Source: Paenibacillus ehimensis NBRC 15659
GTDB lineage: Bacteria; Bacillota; Bacilli; Paenibacillales; NBRC-103111
Length of the DNA stretch: 64,000 nucleotides
Reading direction: 5' to 3'
Assembly: GCF_004000785.1 (NCBI RefSeq)
Contig: NZ_BILX01000002.1
Span: 124,001 to 188,000, forward strand
Numbering within the stretch: the first letter of the stretch is position 1; the number at the start of each line of letters is the position of its first letter. The position numbers and the translations under genes are program-made. Positions 45,323 through 53,522 of the stretch are shown one piece after another. The notes beneath the pieces were generated by a model that saw only the letters and a program-made list of their open reading frames with translations, did no database searches and was not told the DNA's origin.

Positions 45323-45874
45323 TCAAAAAGTAGGCGGAGTAGCAACTGCTATTAGCAGCGTTTCGCCTTCCCAGATATTCCTATAACTATGGGGGATTCT
45401 GGCATCATAATAGATGCTGTCCCCTTCTTCGAGCGTATAACGTTCATTTCCAAGCACAAACTCCAATCGCCCGGAGTGCACAAATAGAAATTCCTCGCCA
45501 TCGCTATGGCCGACCCCGATGTCGCCGTAGGCTGCTCCTTCTTCCAACACTCCCCATATCGGTCCCATCCGGTTGCTGCTTCCTTGACTGAGCGCGTACC
45601 AGGTAATACGGGATCCCTCGGAATGCACCAAAGGTTTGCGCTCGTTTTTTCTAACGACAATGCTTCGCTTCTCCTCGCCGAACAAATCGGTAAAATTCAC
45701 GTTTAATGCATTCGCTATGCGCTTCAGAACACTGATGGACGGATTCGCCTTATCGCGTTCAATTTCACTGAGAAAAGATAAGGATACAGAGGCTGCTTGA
45801 GCTACCTTCTTGAGCGTTAATTTCTGTTTTTTTCGCGTGCTTCGAATGGCTTCGCCGATCGAATTCATATGCAA
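45323..45874 (-). CDS. XRE-family regulator with C-terminal cupin domain
   Basis: A 183-residue regulator of the PuuR-like type. HTH: GEAIRSTRKKQKLTLKKVAQ then ASVSLSFLSEIERDKANPSI; cupin: GHSDGEEFLFVHSGRLEFVL and YTLEEGDSIYYDARIPHSYR with the metal-binding or ligand histidines and glutamates. Such proteins control catabolic or export genes and sense small metabolites through the cupin. A palindrome between its promoter and start suggests self-control; it diverges from the lactonase-hydrolase-RidA-exporter group. Confidence 0.9.
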   Translation of the reverse strand: MHMNSIGEAIRSTRKKQKLTLKKVAQAASVSLSFLSEIERDKANPSISVLKRIANALNVNFTDLFGEEKRSIVVRKNERKPLVHSEGSRITWYALSQGSSNRMGPIWGVLEEGAAYGDIGVGHSDGEEFLFVHSGRLEFVLGNERYTLEEGDSIYYDARIPHSYRNIWEGETLLIAVATPPTF

Positions 45875-45895
45875 GCCTCCTAAATTTTCATTATG

Positions 45896-45914
45896 ATTTC
45901 GCTACCGGCGAAAT
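45896..45914. promoter_or_regulatory. Operator of the XRE-cupin gene
   Basis: ATTTCGC (45896-45902) and GCGAAAT (45908-45914) form a palindrome with a 5-bp centre, 22 bases before the start codon and just after the promoter. Confidence 0.65.
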
Positions 45915-45924
45915 TTATATCTTT

Positions 45925-45953
45925 ATAATAGGCGTAAATATGAGCAATATCAA
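45925..45953 (-). promoter_or_regulatory. Promoter of the XRE-cupin gene
   Basis: Leftward TTGATA (45948-45953), 17 bases, TATTAT (45925-45930). Confidence 0.65.
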
Positions 45954-46200
45954 GCCCTTTCACTAGGGTGGAATTACGGTGTAAAAACGTTGATTTTGCG
46001 CCATTATTGGACTACTATTTAATAAAGGTTGACGAACGAATTTTACCCGGGTATCTGAACATCGTTCATCTCAACAGAATCATTTTCATTTACAGCGAAA
46101 TTTTTTAAGGGTACCGAGATACGAATCACAACATTACAGCGGTTTCCTTGTTATCCGAGTTCATAGAAACATTGTCAGAAGGATGAAAGGGGCTTAAAAA
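45954..46200. other. Upstream region of the MBL gene
   Basis: AT-rich leader with no gene. The ribosome site AAAGGGGC lies seven bases before the ATG at 46201. No consensus promoter could be fixed. Confidence 0.35.
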
Positions 46201-47097
46201 ATGACTGCCAAAAATCCCAAGGTCTATCGAGTAGGTGATGTAACCGTTACGCGTGTCACGGAGATGATGCTTGACGGTGTTCCGCCAGAAGTATATTTTC
46301 CGGGATCGTGGGACCCCCTGTTCCTGGAGGAGAATCGAAACTCTCTTCCGGCTGGCCTGATCGATGGCAATTCTCAGCTTATCGTCAGCATTGGAACGTG
46401 GGTGGTGAAGACCCCGAAGCATACGATTCTTATCGATACGGCTACAGGAAACGATAAAAACTTGCCTTTAAATCCCGATCTCGCCAATCTCCAGCTTCCC
46501 TATCTCGAGCGGCTGAAGGAGGCGGGGGTTACGCCCGAGGAAGTGGACTACGTTCTGCTGACGCATCTGCATGTGGACCATGTCGGTTGGAATACAAAGC
46601 TTGTGGACGGAAAATGGGTGCCGACCTTCCCCAATGCCAAATACGTATTTCCGCTCGCAGAGCAACAATATTACTCCAGCGAGGCCAGCCACAACAAAGC
46701 AAACGAAGCAAATTTTAACGTTTACGAAGAAAGCGTATTGCCTGTTGTTGAAGCCGGCTTAACGCAGACCATTGGCCCTGAGGGCGGAGAATTTCTTAAT
46801 ATATTCAAATTCATTCCGACACCCGGCCACAGCATCGGCCAAATGTCCATCCGGCTTAAATCCGGCGGAGAAGAAGCTTTATTTGGCGCCGATGTGATGC
46901 ATCATCCGTTTCAAGTCTATAATCCGGAATGGAATTCCATGTACTGCGAATTTACCGATCAAGCGCGTATTTCACGGCTCCGGGTGCTGGAATCCGTAGC
47001 AGATCGCCAGGTCATTTATTTCAGTACGCATTTCCCCGGAAGCGCGGCGGGATACGTGACCCGCAGCGGGACTGGATACAAGTGGGACTTTATTTAA
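46201..47097 (+). CDS. MBL-fold hydrolase, N-acyl-homoserine-lactonase-like
   Basis: A 298-residue metallo-beta-lactamase-fold enzyme. The metal motif HxHxDH is complete in LLTHLHVDHVGWNT (His122, His124, Asp126, His127); further ligands are in FIPTPGHSIGQM and LFGADVMHHP, and FSTHFPG is the last histidine motif. Overall pattern is close to lactonases such as AttM/AiiA relatives, but substrate is not proven. No signal peptide. The alpha/beta hydrolase follows 42 bases later in the same direction. Confidence 0.87.
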   Translation: MTAKNPKVYRVGDVTVTRVTEMMLDGVPPEVYFPGSWDPLFLEENRNSLPAGLIDGNSQLIVSIGTWVVKTPKHTILIDTATGNDKNLPLNPDLANLQLPYLERLKEAGVTPEEVDYVLLTHLHVDHVGWNTKLVDGKWVPTFPNAKYVFPLAEQQYYSSEASHNKANEANFNVYEESVLPVVEAGLTQTIGPEGGEFLNIFKFIPTPGHSIGQMSIRLKSGGEEALFGADVMHHPFQVYNPEWNSMYCEFTDQARISRLRVLESVADRQVIYFSTHFPGSAAGYVTRSGTGYKWDFI

Positions 47098-47121
47098 TAC
47101 GACCTGACAACAAAACGCAAT

Positions 47122-48132
47122 ATGGAAGGCGCTGAGCTTATGACAACCCATCTTAATAATATCCATATCGTGACCGAAGACTTGCGTATCCCGAGCGATA
47201 CGCCCGGAATCGAGCTTTATGTGCGAAATAAACGTCCGGCTTCCATGAATACCTTCTCTAACGAAAAAACAATCGTGATGGTTCATGGCGCTACCTATCC
47301 AATTGGCAGTCTGTACGATGTGGAGCTGGACGGCTTCACTTTTCTGGACTACCTTGCCAGCCATGGCTATGACGTGTATGCCGTGGACGTTCGCGGCTAC
47401 GGCGGCTCGACAAGACCGCCCGAGATGGAGCAGCCTGCCGACCTTAATCCGCCGCTTGTCCGCACGGAGACAGGGGTCCGGGATTTTGGTGCAGCCATAG
47501 ACTACGTTCTGAAACGCCGGAATTTAACGAAGGTCAACGTACTTGGGATGTCTTGGGGAGGAACGGTTGCGGGAGCTTATACCAGCCGAAACAACGATAA
47601 AGTAAACAAGCTTACGCTTGTCGCTCCGCAATGGCTAAGCTCCAAACCGGTTCCGATCGATACCGGAGGACCGCTTGGTTCGTATCGCCTTGTTGCTGTC
47701 GGCAGCACGATGGAACGCTGGCTAAGCGCCGCACCGGAACATAAACGCGGCGATCTGATTCCGGATGGCTGGTTTGAACAATGGGTCAACGCCACTCTTG
47801 CTTCTGACCCGGGGAGCCTAACCGATCATCCTGAGCATATCCGGGCGACCAACGGCCCTATCCTGGATATCCGCGAATACTGGACGGCTGGCAAAGCTTT
47901 CTATGATCCTAAGGATATTACGGTTCCCGTCCTTCTTGTCCATGCCGAGTGGGATATCGATGTCCCTCTTGAATTGGCTCAGAATTTCTTCACTTCCCTG
48001 ACAGGAGCTGCCTATCGCCGCTGGGTTGAAATCGGTGAAGGGACGCATATGGTCCTTCTGGAGAAAAACAGACTTCAGGCTTTTCAAGCCATCCGCGGAT
48101 TCCTGGATGAAGCATACGCACCGGCGAAATAA
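47122..48132 (+). CDS. Alpha/beta-hydrolase
   Basis: A 336-residue alpha/beta-hydrolase (or ~330 from the ATG at 47140). Oxyanion region VMVHGATYP, strand-turn DVYAVDVRGYGGS, nucleophile elbow LGMSWGGT with Ser144, acid in HAEWDIDVP and the histidine in GEGTHMVLLEK. The catalytic triad is complete. Probably an esterase or lactone-type hydrolase; the neighbouring MBL lactonase suggests both act on the same class of ester or lactone compound. It ends with a terminator at 48183. Confidence 0.88.
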   Translation: MEGAELMTTHLNNIHIVTEDLRIPSDTPGIELYVRNKRPASMNTFSNEKTIVMVHGATYPIGSLYDVELDGFTFLDYLASHGYDVYAVDVRGYGGSTRPPEMEQPADLNPPLVRTETGVRDFGAAIDYVLKRRNLTKVNVLGMSWGGTVAGAYTSRNNDKVNKLTLVAPQWLSSKPVPIDTGGPLGSYRLVAVGSTMERWLSAAPEHKRGDLIPDGWFEQWVNATLASDPGSLTDHPEHIRATNGPILDIREYWTAGKAFYDPKDITVPVLLVHAEWDIDVPLELAQNFFTSLTGAAYRRWVEIGEGTHMVLLEKNRLQAFQAIRGFLDEAYAPAK

Positions 48133-48182
48133 AGCTTCCGCTGTACGAGCGGACTTTAGGATTATATCGCTTGCCTAATTAG

Positions 48183-48216
48183 AGGCCCGCGGCATTGTCG
48201 CCTCGGGCCTTTTTAT
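48183..48216 (+). terminator. Terminator after the alpha/beta-hydrolase gene
   Basis: Arms AGGCCCG (48183-48189) and CGGGCCT (48204-48210), extended inwards by CGGC/CGCC, followed by a T run (48209-48214). Confidence 0.8.
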
Positions 48217-48253
48217 TCACCAATTTATAAAAGACGGAGAGAAATTTAATACG

Positions 48254-48634
48254 ATGAGCCATACCGCTATTACAACAACAAAAGCACCCGCAGCTATCGG
48301 CCCTTATTCGCAAGCCATCACTTTAGGAAATGCCGTCTATACGTCAGGCATGCTTCCGATTGATGCCGAAGGAAATCTGAAAGAAGGCATCGTTGACCAA
48401 ACCCATCAAATATTAAAGAACCTGCAAGCCGTTTTAGCTGAAGCTGGATTATCTTTAGTAGACGTTGTAAAAACATCAGTTTTCATGACGGATTTAGAGC
48501 AATTTCAGCAGATGAACGAAGTGTACAGCCAATATTTCAGCAATCATCACCCTGCTAGAACAACCGTAGAAGTGTCTAGACTTCCAAGAGACGCCAAGAT
48601 TGAAATAGAGCTTATCGCAATCAAACACATTTAA
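48254..48634 (+). CDS. RidA-family imine/enamine deaminase
   Basis: A 126-residue member of the RidA (YjgF/YER057c/UK114) family, which hydrolyses reactive 2-imino acids made by PLP enzymes. Diagnostic parts: APAAIGPYSQAITLGNAVYT at the start, QILKNLQAVLAEAGLSLVDV, and HPARTTVEVSRLP with the carboxylate-binding Arg102; the catalytic Glu (117) is in KIEIELIAIKH. Trimeric and cytoplasmic in known examples. ATG follows GAGAGAAAT at a usable distance. A DMT exporter gene follows. Confidence 0.94.
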   Translation: MSHTAITTTKAPAAIGPYSQAITLGNAVYTSGMLPIDAEGNLKEGIVDQTHQILKNLQAVLAEAGLSLVDVVKTSVFMTDLEQFQQMNEVYSQYFSNHHPARTTVEVSRLPRDAKIEIELIAIKHI

Positions 48635-48678
48635 ATCCGCTCCATTATCCGTATTTCTGTGAAAGAAGGCGCATCTGC

Positions 48679-49590
48679 TTGCGAACTTATTTGCCTCTCT
48701 TGTTTTGCGCAACCCTTTACGGAAGCAATTTCGTCTTAAGTTCGCTGCTGCTGCAAGCATTTCCCGCCTTGCATCTGTCGGCATACCGGCTTATGGTTTC
48801 ATCGGCGTTCCTGCTTATTTATTTGGTTGCAACCCGTGGCATGACGAAGATTACGTTCCGCGACTCCGTTTATTTGGTACCCTTCGTTCTGATTGGGATG
48901 CTGCTTCACCAAGTTTCTTTCTTTACGGGACTCCGGACAACGGATGCAACGACGGCTTCGCTCATCTTATCGTTAGCTCCAATTTTTACGGCGCTGTTTG
49001 CCCGCTTATTTTTGAAGGAGCTGTTAACGAAACGCATGGCTGCAGGCTCGATTGTCGCCCTCGCTGGTGTCTTCTTCGTGGTTGGACCCGGCGGAAGCAT
49101 GGGCACAGCCATTACCGAAGGCGTCTGGATCATGTTTATCTGTATGCTGGCATTGTCGGGATCTATGATCCTCATGAAAAAGCTGACGGAACGTATGGAT
49201 GCATTTGTCGCAACGGTGTATACCACCGTGCTGGGCTGCATTTCGGTATACCCGGTGGCGGTCTGGAGCGAGCCTCACGTACAGGTGGAGCCTCACTTCT
49301 GGTGGTGGGTTCTCTTGCTTGGATCGGCTCTGCTTATTCAGGGCTTATGCGCAGTTATCTGGAATGCGCAAATCCGCAAGGTAGGGGCGGCTAAAGCCTC
49401 CCTGTTTCTGAATTTACAACCGTTTGTCGCCATGATTTTAGGTTATATCACGCTTGGCACCCCGATTTCCTTAACGCAAGCGGCAGGTTCTGTTCTAATC
49501 ATTTGCGGCGTAGTTCTAGCCACTGTGCAGGGACAGAGAACAAGGAAAACACAAGACGATAAACTAAAATTCTCCCCTGTGGAGAGATAA
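48679..49590 (+). CDS. DMT-superfamily (EamA) exporter
   Basis: A 303-residue ten-helix transporter with two EamA repeats. It starts at a TTG with AAGG about ten bases upstream. Conserved stretches are LYGSNFVLSSLLLQAFPALH, FTGLRTTDATTASLILSLAP (end of repeat one), and AAKASLFLNLQPFVAMILGY near the end of repeat two. EamA proteins export amino acids and metabolites. Its place behind RidA, in a group with an XRE-cupin regulator, fits export of an amino-acid-like or related toxic compound. Confidence 0.88.
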   Translation: MRTYLPLLFCATLYGSNFVLSSLLLQAFPALHLSAYRLMVSSAFLLIYLVATRGMTKITFRDSVYLVPFVLIGMLLHQVSFFTGLRTTDATTASLILSLAPIFTALFARLFLKELLTKRMAAGSIVALAGVFFVVGPGGSMGTAITEGVWIMFICMLALSGSMILMKKLTERMDAFVATVYTTVLGCISVYPVAVWSEPHVQVEPHFWWWVLLLGSALLIQGLCAVIWNAQIRKVGAAKASLFLNLQPFVAMILGYITLGTPISLTQAAGSVLIICGVVLATVQGQRTRKTQDDKLKFSPVER

Positions 49591-49632
49591 TGGCCTACGC
49601 GGCAATCGAGGCTAAAGAGGAAGATTGAGGAT

Positions 49633-49761
49633 TTACGACAAACCAAAGGGAGCGCTTTTTATCATGGCTCCTTTGAAACGTACACCTGCCGCGGCAAACT
49701 GTTCCTTGTTTCGTTGAGCTATCGTACCCGTTACTTCAACAAAGTTACCGTCGATATACAA
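49633..49761 (-). CDS. Possible 42-residue protein
   Basis: A short frame from a TTG five bases after the stop of the gene at 49767, with GGAAG eight bases upstream inside that gene. It reads YIDGNFVEVTGTIAQRNKEQ and FAAAGVRFKGAMIKSAPFG, which looks coding but matches no family I know. It could also be the tail of a former longer gene. Confidence 0.35.
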   Translation of the reverse strand: MYIDGNFVEVTGTIAQRNKEQFAAAGVRFKGAMIKSAPFGLS

Positions 49762-49766
49762 AAGGG

Positions 49767-50045
49767 CTACTTCCCGAATGCAATAGCTGTGATAATTTGG
49801 ATAATCTGATATATCATAAACGAAGCGAAGCCAAGTACCGAGATGGTTGCATAAATTCTTCGGGGATTCTGATACCACTTTGGAAATTGTTCTAATCGTT
49901 TAGGGGCTTGGAAACCTTGAACAATATCCCCATGTTTGATTACATCGTTATAGGGAACTCTCTCGTCTAAAGAATTCGATTGGGTTTGATTTACAGTAGA
50001 GTGAAGCGTCTCGTCATTAAATGGATTGTAGGAAGAATTTTTCAT
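49767..50045 (-). CDS. Small protein with C-terminal membrane helix
   Basis: A 92-residue unknown protein. The start is secure: GAAGGAGG eight bases before ATG. Residues 1-65 are polar (NPFNDETLHSTVNQTQSNSL, VIKHGDIVQGFQAPKRLEQF), then one helix IYATISVLGFASFMIYQIIQ, the layout of a tail-anchored protein. No relatives recognised. Confidence 0.65.
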   Translation of the reverse strand: MKNSSYNPFNDETLHSTVNQTQSNSLDERVPYNDVIKHGDIVQGFQAPKRLEQFPKWYQNPRRIYATISVLGFASFMIYQIIQIITAIAFGK

Positions 50046-50131
50046 TTTAAACCTCCTTCAATTTGCCGTCCATATTATAACATTTTTTACTAATTCGCGT
50101 GGAGGTTTGTTAAATTATGCTCCCTTTAGCT

Positions 50132-50163
50132 TAACGCGGCTGCCCAATTCATGCAGGCAGCCG
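50132..50163. terminator. Hairpin between small genes
   Basis: Arms CGCGGCTGCC and GGCAGCCGCG with an 11-base loop; a T-rich stretch follows only on the plus strand. Direction and use are uncertain. Confidence 0.45.
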
Positions 50164-50195
50164 CGTCTTGGTTGTTTTTTAAGTTATCGTGTCCG

Positions 50196-50468
50196 TTAGC
50201 GAATTAACTCGTCTCTGTACGCTTTCTCAAACAATATCTTGTAATGAGTTAATCCGAAATCCCTTTCAAGACCTCTTACTTTGCTCCAAAACTCATCTTC
50301 GTCAAAACCTTCAAAATCTTCAATGATGAACAAGGCAAGGTTGTGAAAAACATGAGCGATTCGAAATACTTGGTTGAAGTTTTCTTTACTGAATTCACTA
50401 CTATTTTTAATATCTAAAAACGCTTGATAATTGATCGTCAAGTATGCCTTTTTTTTATTTTCTTCCAA
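50196..50468 (-). CDS. Small hypothetical protein
   Basis: A 90-residue acidic cytoplasmic protein from a TTG five bases after GAGGAG. It is rich in Phe, Glu and Lys (FSKENFNQVFRIAHVFHNLA, FEGFDEDEFWSKVRGLERDF) and probably all-helical. I do not recognise the family and the neighbours give no hint. Confidence 0.6.
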   Translation of the reverse strand: MEENKKKAYLTINYQAFLDIKNSSEFSKENFNQVFRIAHVFHNLALFIIEDFEGFDEDEFWSKVRGLERDFGLTHYKILFEKAYRDELIR

Positions 50469-50729
50469 CAGAACTCCTCACTTCAGATGAATTTCCGTTA
50501 AAATTTTTAACCTACTCCAAATGTTTGTGGACGGCCTCGTGGGGAATATATCTAAACTAACGTGTCCCGTTAGTTCAGCAATTCTCGTACACAGTCCGCC
50601 GCATAACCCGCTAAATGAGAGTACCGCTTCAGAGTACCACTCCGGCGTTCAAGGCGATACCTTTCGAAAATGATAATTCAGATTTGTCACATTTTCATGT
50701 GGAATCAGACCGGCCTTCCTCTCTGTACC
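50469..50729. other. Gap without a gene
   Basis: No supported gene. ACGTGTCCCGTTAG at 50561 partly repeats CGTGTCCGTTAGCG near 50188, the only pattern noticed. Confidence 0.3.
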
Positions 50730-50903
50730 TCATGAAAATGGGCCGAAGATGAGAATGGCAGTCATCAGGAGCAATCCGCTACAAATGAACTGTTCAACTT
50801 TCATCCAGACCGGCAAGGCCAGGAAGAAAAGCACGGCGGTGAACGCGATGAGCAAGATTATCACGACGATGCGCAATCGTAGCAATGCTCGCTGCTTGGG
50901 CAT
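50730..50903 (-). CDS. Possible 57-residue two-helix membrane protein
   Basis: Short frame MPKQRALLRLRI followed by two hydrophobic helices, VVIILLIAFTAVLFFLALPV and CSGLLLMTAILIFGPF, with a basic N terminus. No good ribosome site is visible, so this may be chance or a remnant; hydrophobic layout is the only support. Confidence 0.35.
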   Translation of the reverse strand: MPKQRALLRLRIVVIILLIAFTAVLFFLALPVWMKVEQFICSGLLLMTAILIFGPFS

Positions 50904-51100
50904 GATAAGCTGGTTAGCATCGCGAAGTCCTTATGCTTCGCGGCTTTCGCGAGTACTCATGCCCGCAGAGGCTCCATGTCAAATCGCTCTATTAGCCTAG
51001 AAAACGTAAACTTTACTCACGAAGTAGAGCGAAGAGCCGATAAATGACTCATTCTTGATCTCCCTTTCTCACTAAAAAGTAATATTTCAAAAGCAAATTC

Positions 51101-53029
51101 TTATCTCCAATCATCAGGAATTAGAGCTTCCCCTCTCCAGCGTTCGATAACAGCAGATTGGAACCTAGAATCGGCCAAGTCTGCATGATCTGTTATTATT
51201 ACTTGAAAGTTTGGTGAAAGGCTCTCAATTACATTGAATAAAAGGTCAAACATTCTCTTAACTGCTAACTTATCATCGTCAATAAGATGGTTTATAGATC
51301 CAAGAAGTTCACTATCCTGATCCCTAGGATAATAAACTTGTGTAGGCTGATCCAAAAATAAAAATCTAGGTACTGGTCTACCATGTTGAATAAGAAATTT
51401 ATGAAGTGCCAAATGCACCAATAAATGATATGCTACCCAATTCTGCCCGCTACCCATTCTTTCTAAGGTTATTGGCCTATCTTCTCTATCTATTACTACC
51501 GTGACATTGGTCAAATCAAACCTTACAGGATCACCACTATGCTCCAAGTTCAGATTATTTGACCATTCTGTCATTTGTATTCCAATTCGATTTAAAATTG
51601 ATTGCAATCTTTCTTGTTTGTTTTCTTCATCTAATTGACTTTCCAGCAGGCTTACTTTTTGTTTAGCTTGATTTACTGCTTCCACATATTTAGTTATGTC
51701 ATTGTCTACATTAATGCTCTCTAGCCATAAGCTAATACGCCCTGCTACTCTACCACGTCTAACATTCAAATCCCGTAGCTGTCTAGCAGCAGTCTGCTCC
51801 CGAAAAATGCCGTCAATCTCTTGATTCAGTTCTTGGAGCCTTTTTAATATTCCTTCTTGCTCGTTCTCCAGATTCTCAATATATTCCCTCAATCTCGGCC
51901 GCTCTTTAACAGCAGTTTCTAGGCTTTCTCTTACTTGTTGCAATGATTTTTTAATTGCAGTAGCATGAGGTACTAATTCTTCCACTTTACTAGAACATAG
52001 TGGACAAGTATTAGGATCATGGCTGCCTGTATTAAATAAATTTATTGACTCCAATCTAAATTCTTGTTGTTGCACTTCCACAGCGTATCCATTTGCTTCA
52101 TTGACAAAAGTTTTCGCAGCCCGGATTGCCTCGGCTTTCTCATTGAACTCAATTCTAGTTCTATGAAGTTCCACTTGGAGTTGAGTTAACTGTTCAACTC
52201 CAGGAAACTCAACTTCCCCTGGTTTCCATTCTGATAAAGGTTGCAACAGTTTTACCAGTTCAAACAAGGCAATATCTTGATAATCTGCCGCGGCATCAAT
52301 TAAACCAACTTCACGTGCTTCTGAGAGTAGGCTAACTGCCTTGCTAACGCCTTCTCCTCTTATCAATTCAGCTTCTTTTAGCACTTGCTCCGCTTTCTTT
52401 AATTCCCGTTTAGACCGAGCCAGTTCCTGTTCCAATGCTAATCTATCTTCTTGAATGGCTCCTAAAAAGTAGGGTAAGGTATCTTTTATTGTTTGTTTCA
52501 TAAAATCTTCAGATTGTCTGTGGAATAAATACCTCTTACTTGCAATTTCATCCTGTTGCTGGAAGCAGTAAAAAAGAGCATGTTTAATATTTGCTTCTAA
52601 CGCATCTCTAGTTTGCCCAATAGGAGGTGTATGAATATTTGGTGAAATTCCTATCTTTTGTGTCAAGAATGCCGAAATCGCATCGCTAGTTGTGTTTGCC
52701 ACAGGGGTGTTATCTGGGCTAGAAACTACACTCCCTATTTCCAAATAAGATGCATTTGTGCTAAGAGCTGATTTTGCAGGATTAGCCCGCCCAATAAATA
52801 CTTCATCAGATTCAAACTTCAATCTTACTCCATACCATGAAACTGTATCACGGATAATCCCCTCGGGAACAAGGCACTTTCCTCTACCTAAGCAGTATTC
52901 AACAATCTCAATTAACGCTGACTTTCCAGTACCTGAACTACCCGTAATAATATTGACTTTCCCAGGTTCAAAGTTTACAACTCGTTTTTGTCCCTTGTGA
53001 CTATATAAAACAATCTCCAGTATCTGCAA
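51101..53029 (-). CDS. SMC-like ATPase with DUF3732, ABC-3C system
   Basis: A 642-residue ATPase, third gene of the ABC-three-component operon. Walker A is GSSGTGKS (30-37); the centre (~195-480) is a long coiled coil interrupted by CPLC (Cys343, Cys346), a possible zinc-hook apex; the C-terminal lobe has the signature-like LERMGSGQNW (~523-532), Walker B PRFLFLDQPTQVYYP in which Gln562 replaces the usual catalytic Glu, and the H-loop TDHAD. The DQPTQVYYP variant is typical of DUF3732. As in Rad50-like proteins, the two ends should dimerise around ATP and DNA. It begins one base after the middle-component gene. The AT-rich base composition suggests transfer. Confidence 0.87.
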   Translation of the reverse strand: MQILEIVLYSHKGQKRVVNFEPGKVNIITGSSGTGKSALIEIVEYCLGRGKCLVPEGIIRDTVSWYGVRLKFESDEVFIGRANPAKSALSTNASYLEIGSVVSSPDNTPVANTTSDAISAFLTQKIGISPNIHTPPIGQTRDALEANIKHALFYCFQQQDEIASKRYLFHRQSEDFMKQTIKDTLPYFLGAIQEDRLALEQELARSKRELKKAEQVLKEAELIRGEGVSKAVSLLSEAREVGLIDAAADYQDIALFELVKLLQPLSEWKPGEVEFPGVEQLTQLQVELHRTRIEFNEKAEAIRAAKTFVNEANGYAVEVQQQEFRLESINLFNTGSHDPNTCPLCSSKVEELVPHATAIKKSLQQVRESLETAVKERPRLREYIENLENEQEGILKRLQELNQEIDGIFREQTAARQLRDLNVRRGRVAGRISLWLESINVDNDITKYVEAVNQAKQKVSLLESQLDEENKQERLQSILNRIGIQMTEWSNNLNLEHSGDPVRFDLTNVTVVIDREDRPITLERMGSGQNWVAYHLLVHLALHKFLIQHGRPVPRFLFLDQPTQVYYPRDQDSELLGSINHLIDDDKLAVKRMFDLLFNVIESLSPNFQVIITDHADLADSRFQSAVIERWRGEALIPDDWR

Positions 53030-53030
53030 T

Positions 53031-53522
53031 TTAAGGTTTCACTCCCCACATGGTGTATATCGTTGAGACAGTTCCTGCACGAGAAAACCATTTACCTATC
53101 ATTTCTGCCCTATTCATTATCTCGGCTATCTCACCATCTGTATTTCCATCCAATTTCACTTTTCTATATTTAGGCACTTGAACGTTTCCGTTATTATTAA
53201 TTGCCAACGCATCTAACTGCATTAGAAAGATAATTGACTCTTTGGTAATTGGAACCAATTCCTTTGCCCTGCTTGCAAAGCCTATACGTACGCTCTGATT
53301 TTCTTGTAGCCAGACATGCATCTGCTTACGACTAGAAGAAGGGAATTTATCCCTTGTCGCTCTATGTAATAAAATGGGTAGTATTAAATACAAAAGAGGA
53401 TACTGAAATGGTACATCAGTATTCTCGTAGTATTTTGTGATACTTCGACGAATAACTTCACCACAAAAGGCTGGATTTAAAAGATATGCAATCTCTTGAG
53501 GACGCTCATACCATGACTTCAT
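53031..53522 (-). CDS. ABC-3C middle component
   Basis: A 163-residue protein of the type found between effector and ATPase in three-component ABC (ABC-3C) systems. Family-like features are ERPQEIAYLLNPAFCGEVIR at the start and the aromatic PLLYLILPILLHRATRDKFP. Predicted all-alpha to winged-helix, with no catalytic motif; probably an adaptor between ATPase and effector. It overlaps the effector gene by four bases (ATGA) and is followed by the ATPase after one base, which indicates a fixed complex. Confidence 0.78.
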   Translation of the reverse strand: MKSWYERPQEIAYLLNPAFCGEVIRRSITKYYENTDVPFQYPLLYLILPILLHRATRDKFPSSSRKQMHVWLQENQSVRIGFASRAKELVPITKESIIFLMQLDALAINNNGNVQVPKYRKVKLDGNTDGEIAEIMNRAEMIGKWFSRAGTVSTIYTMWGVKP

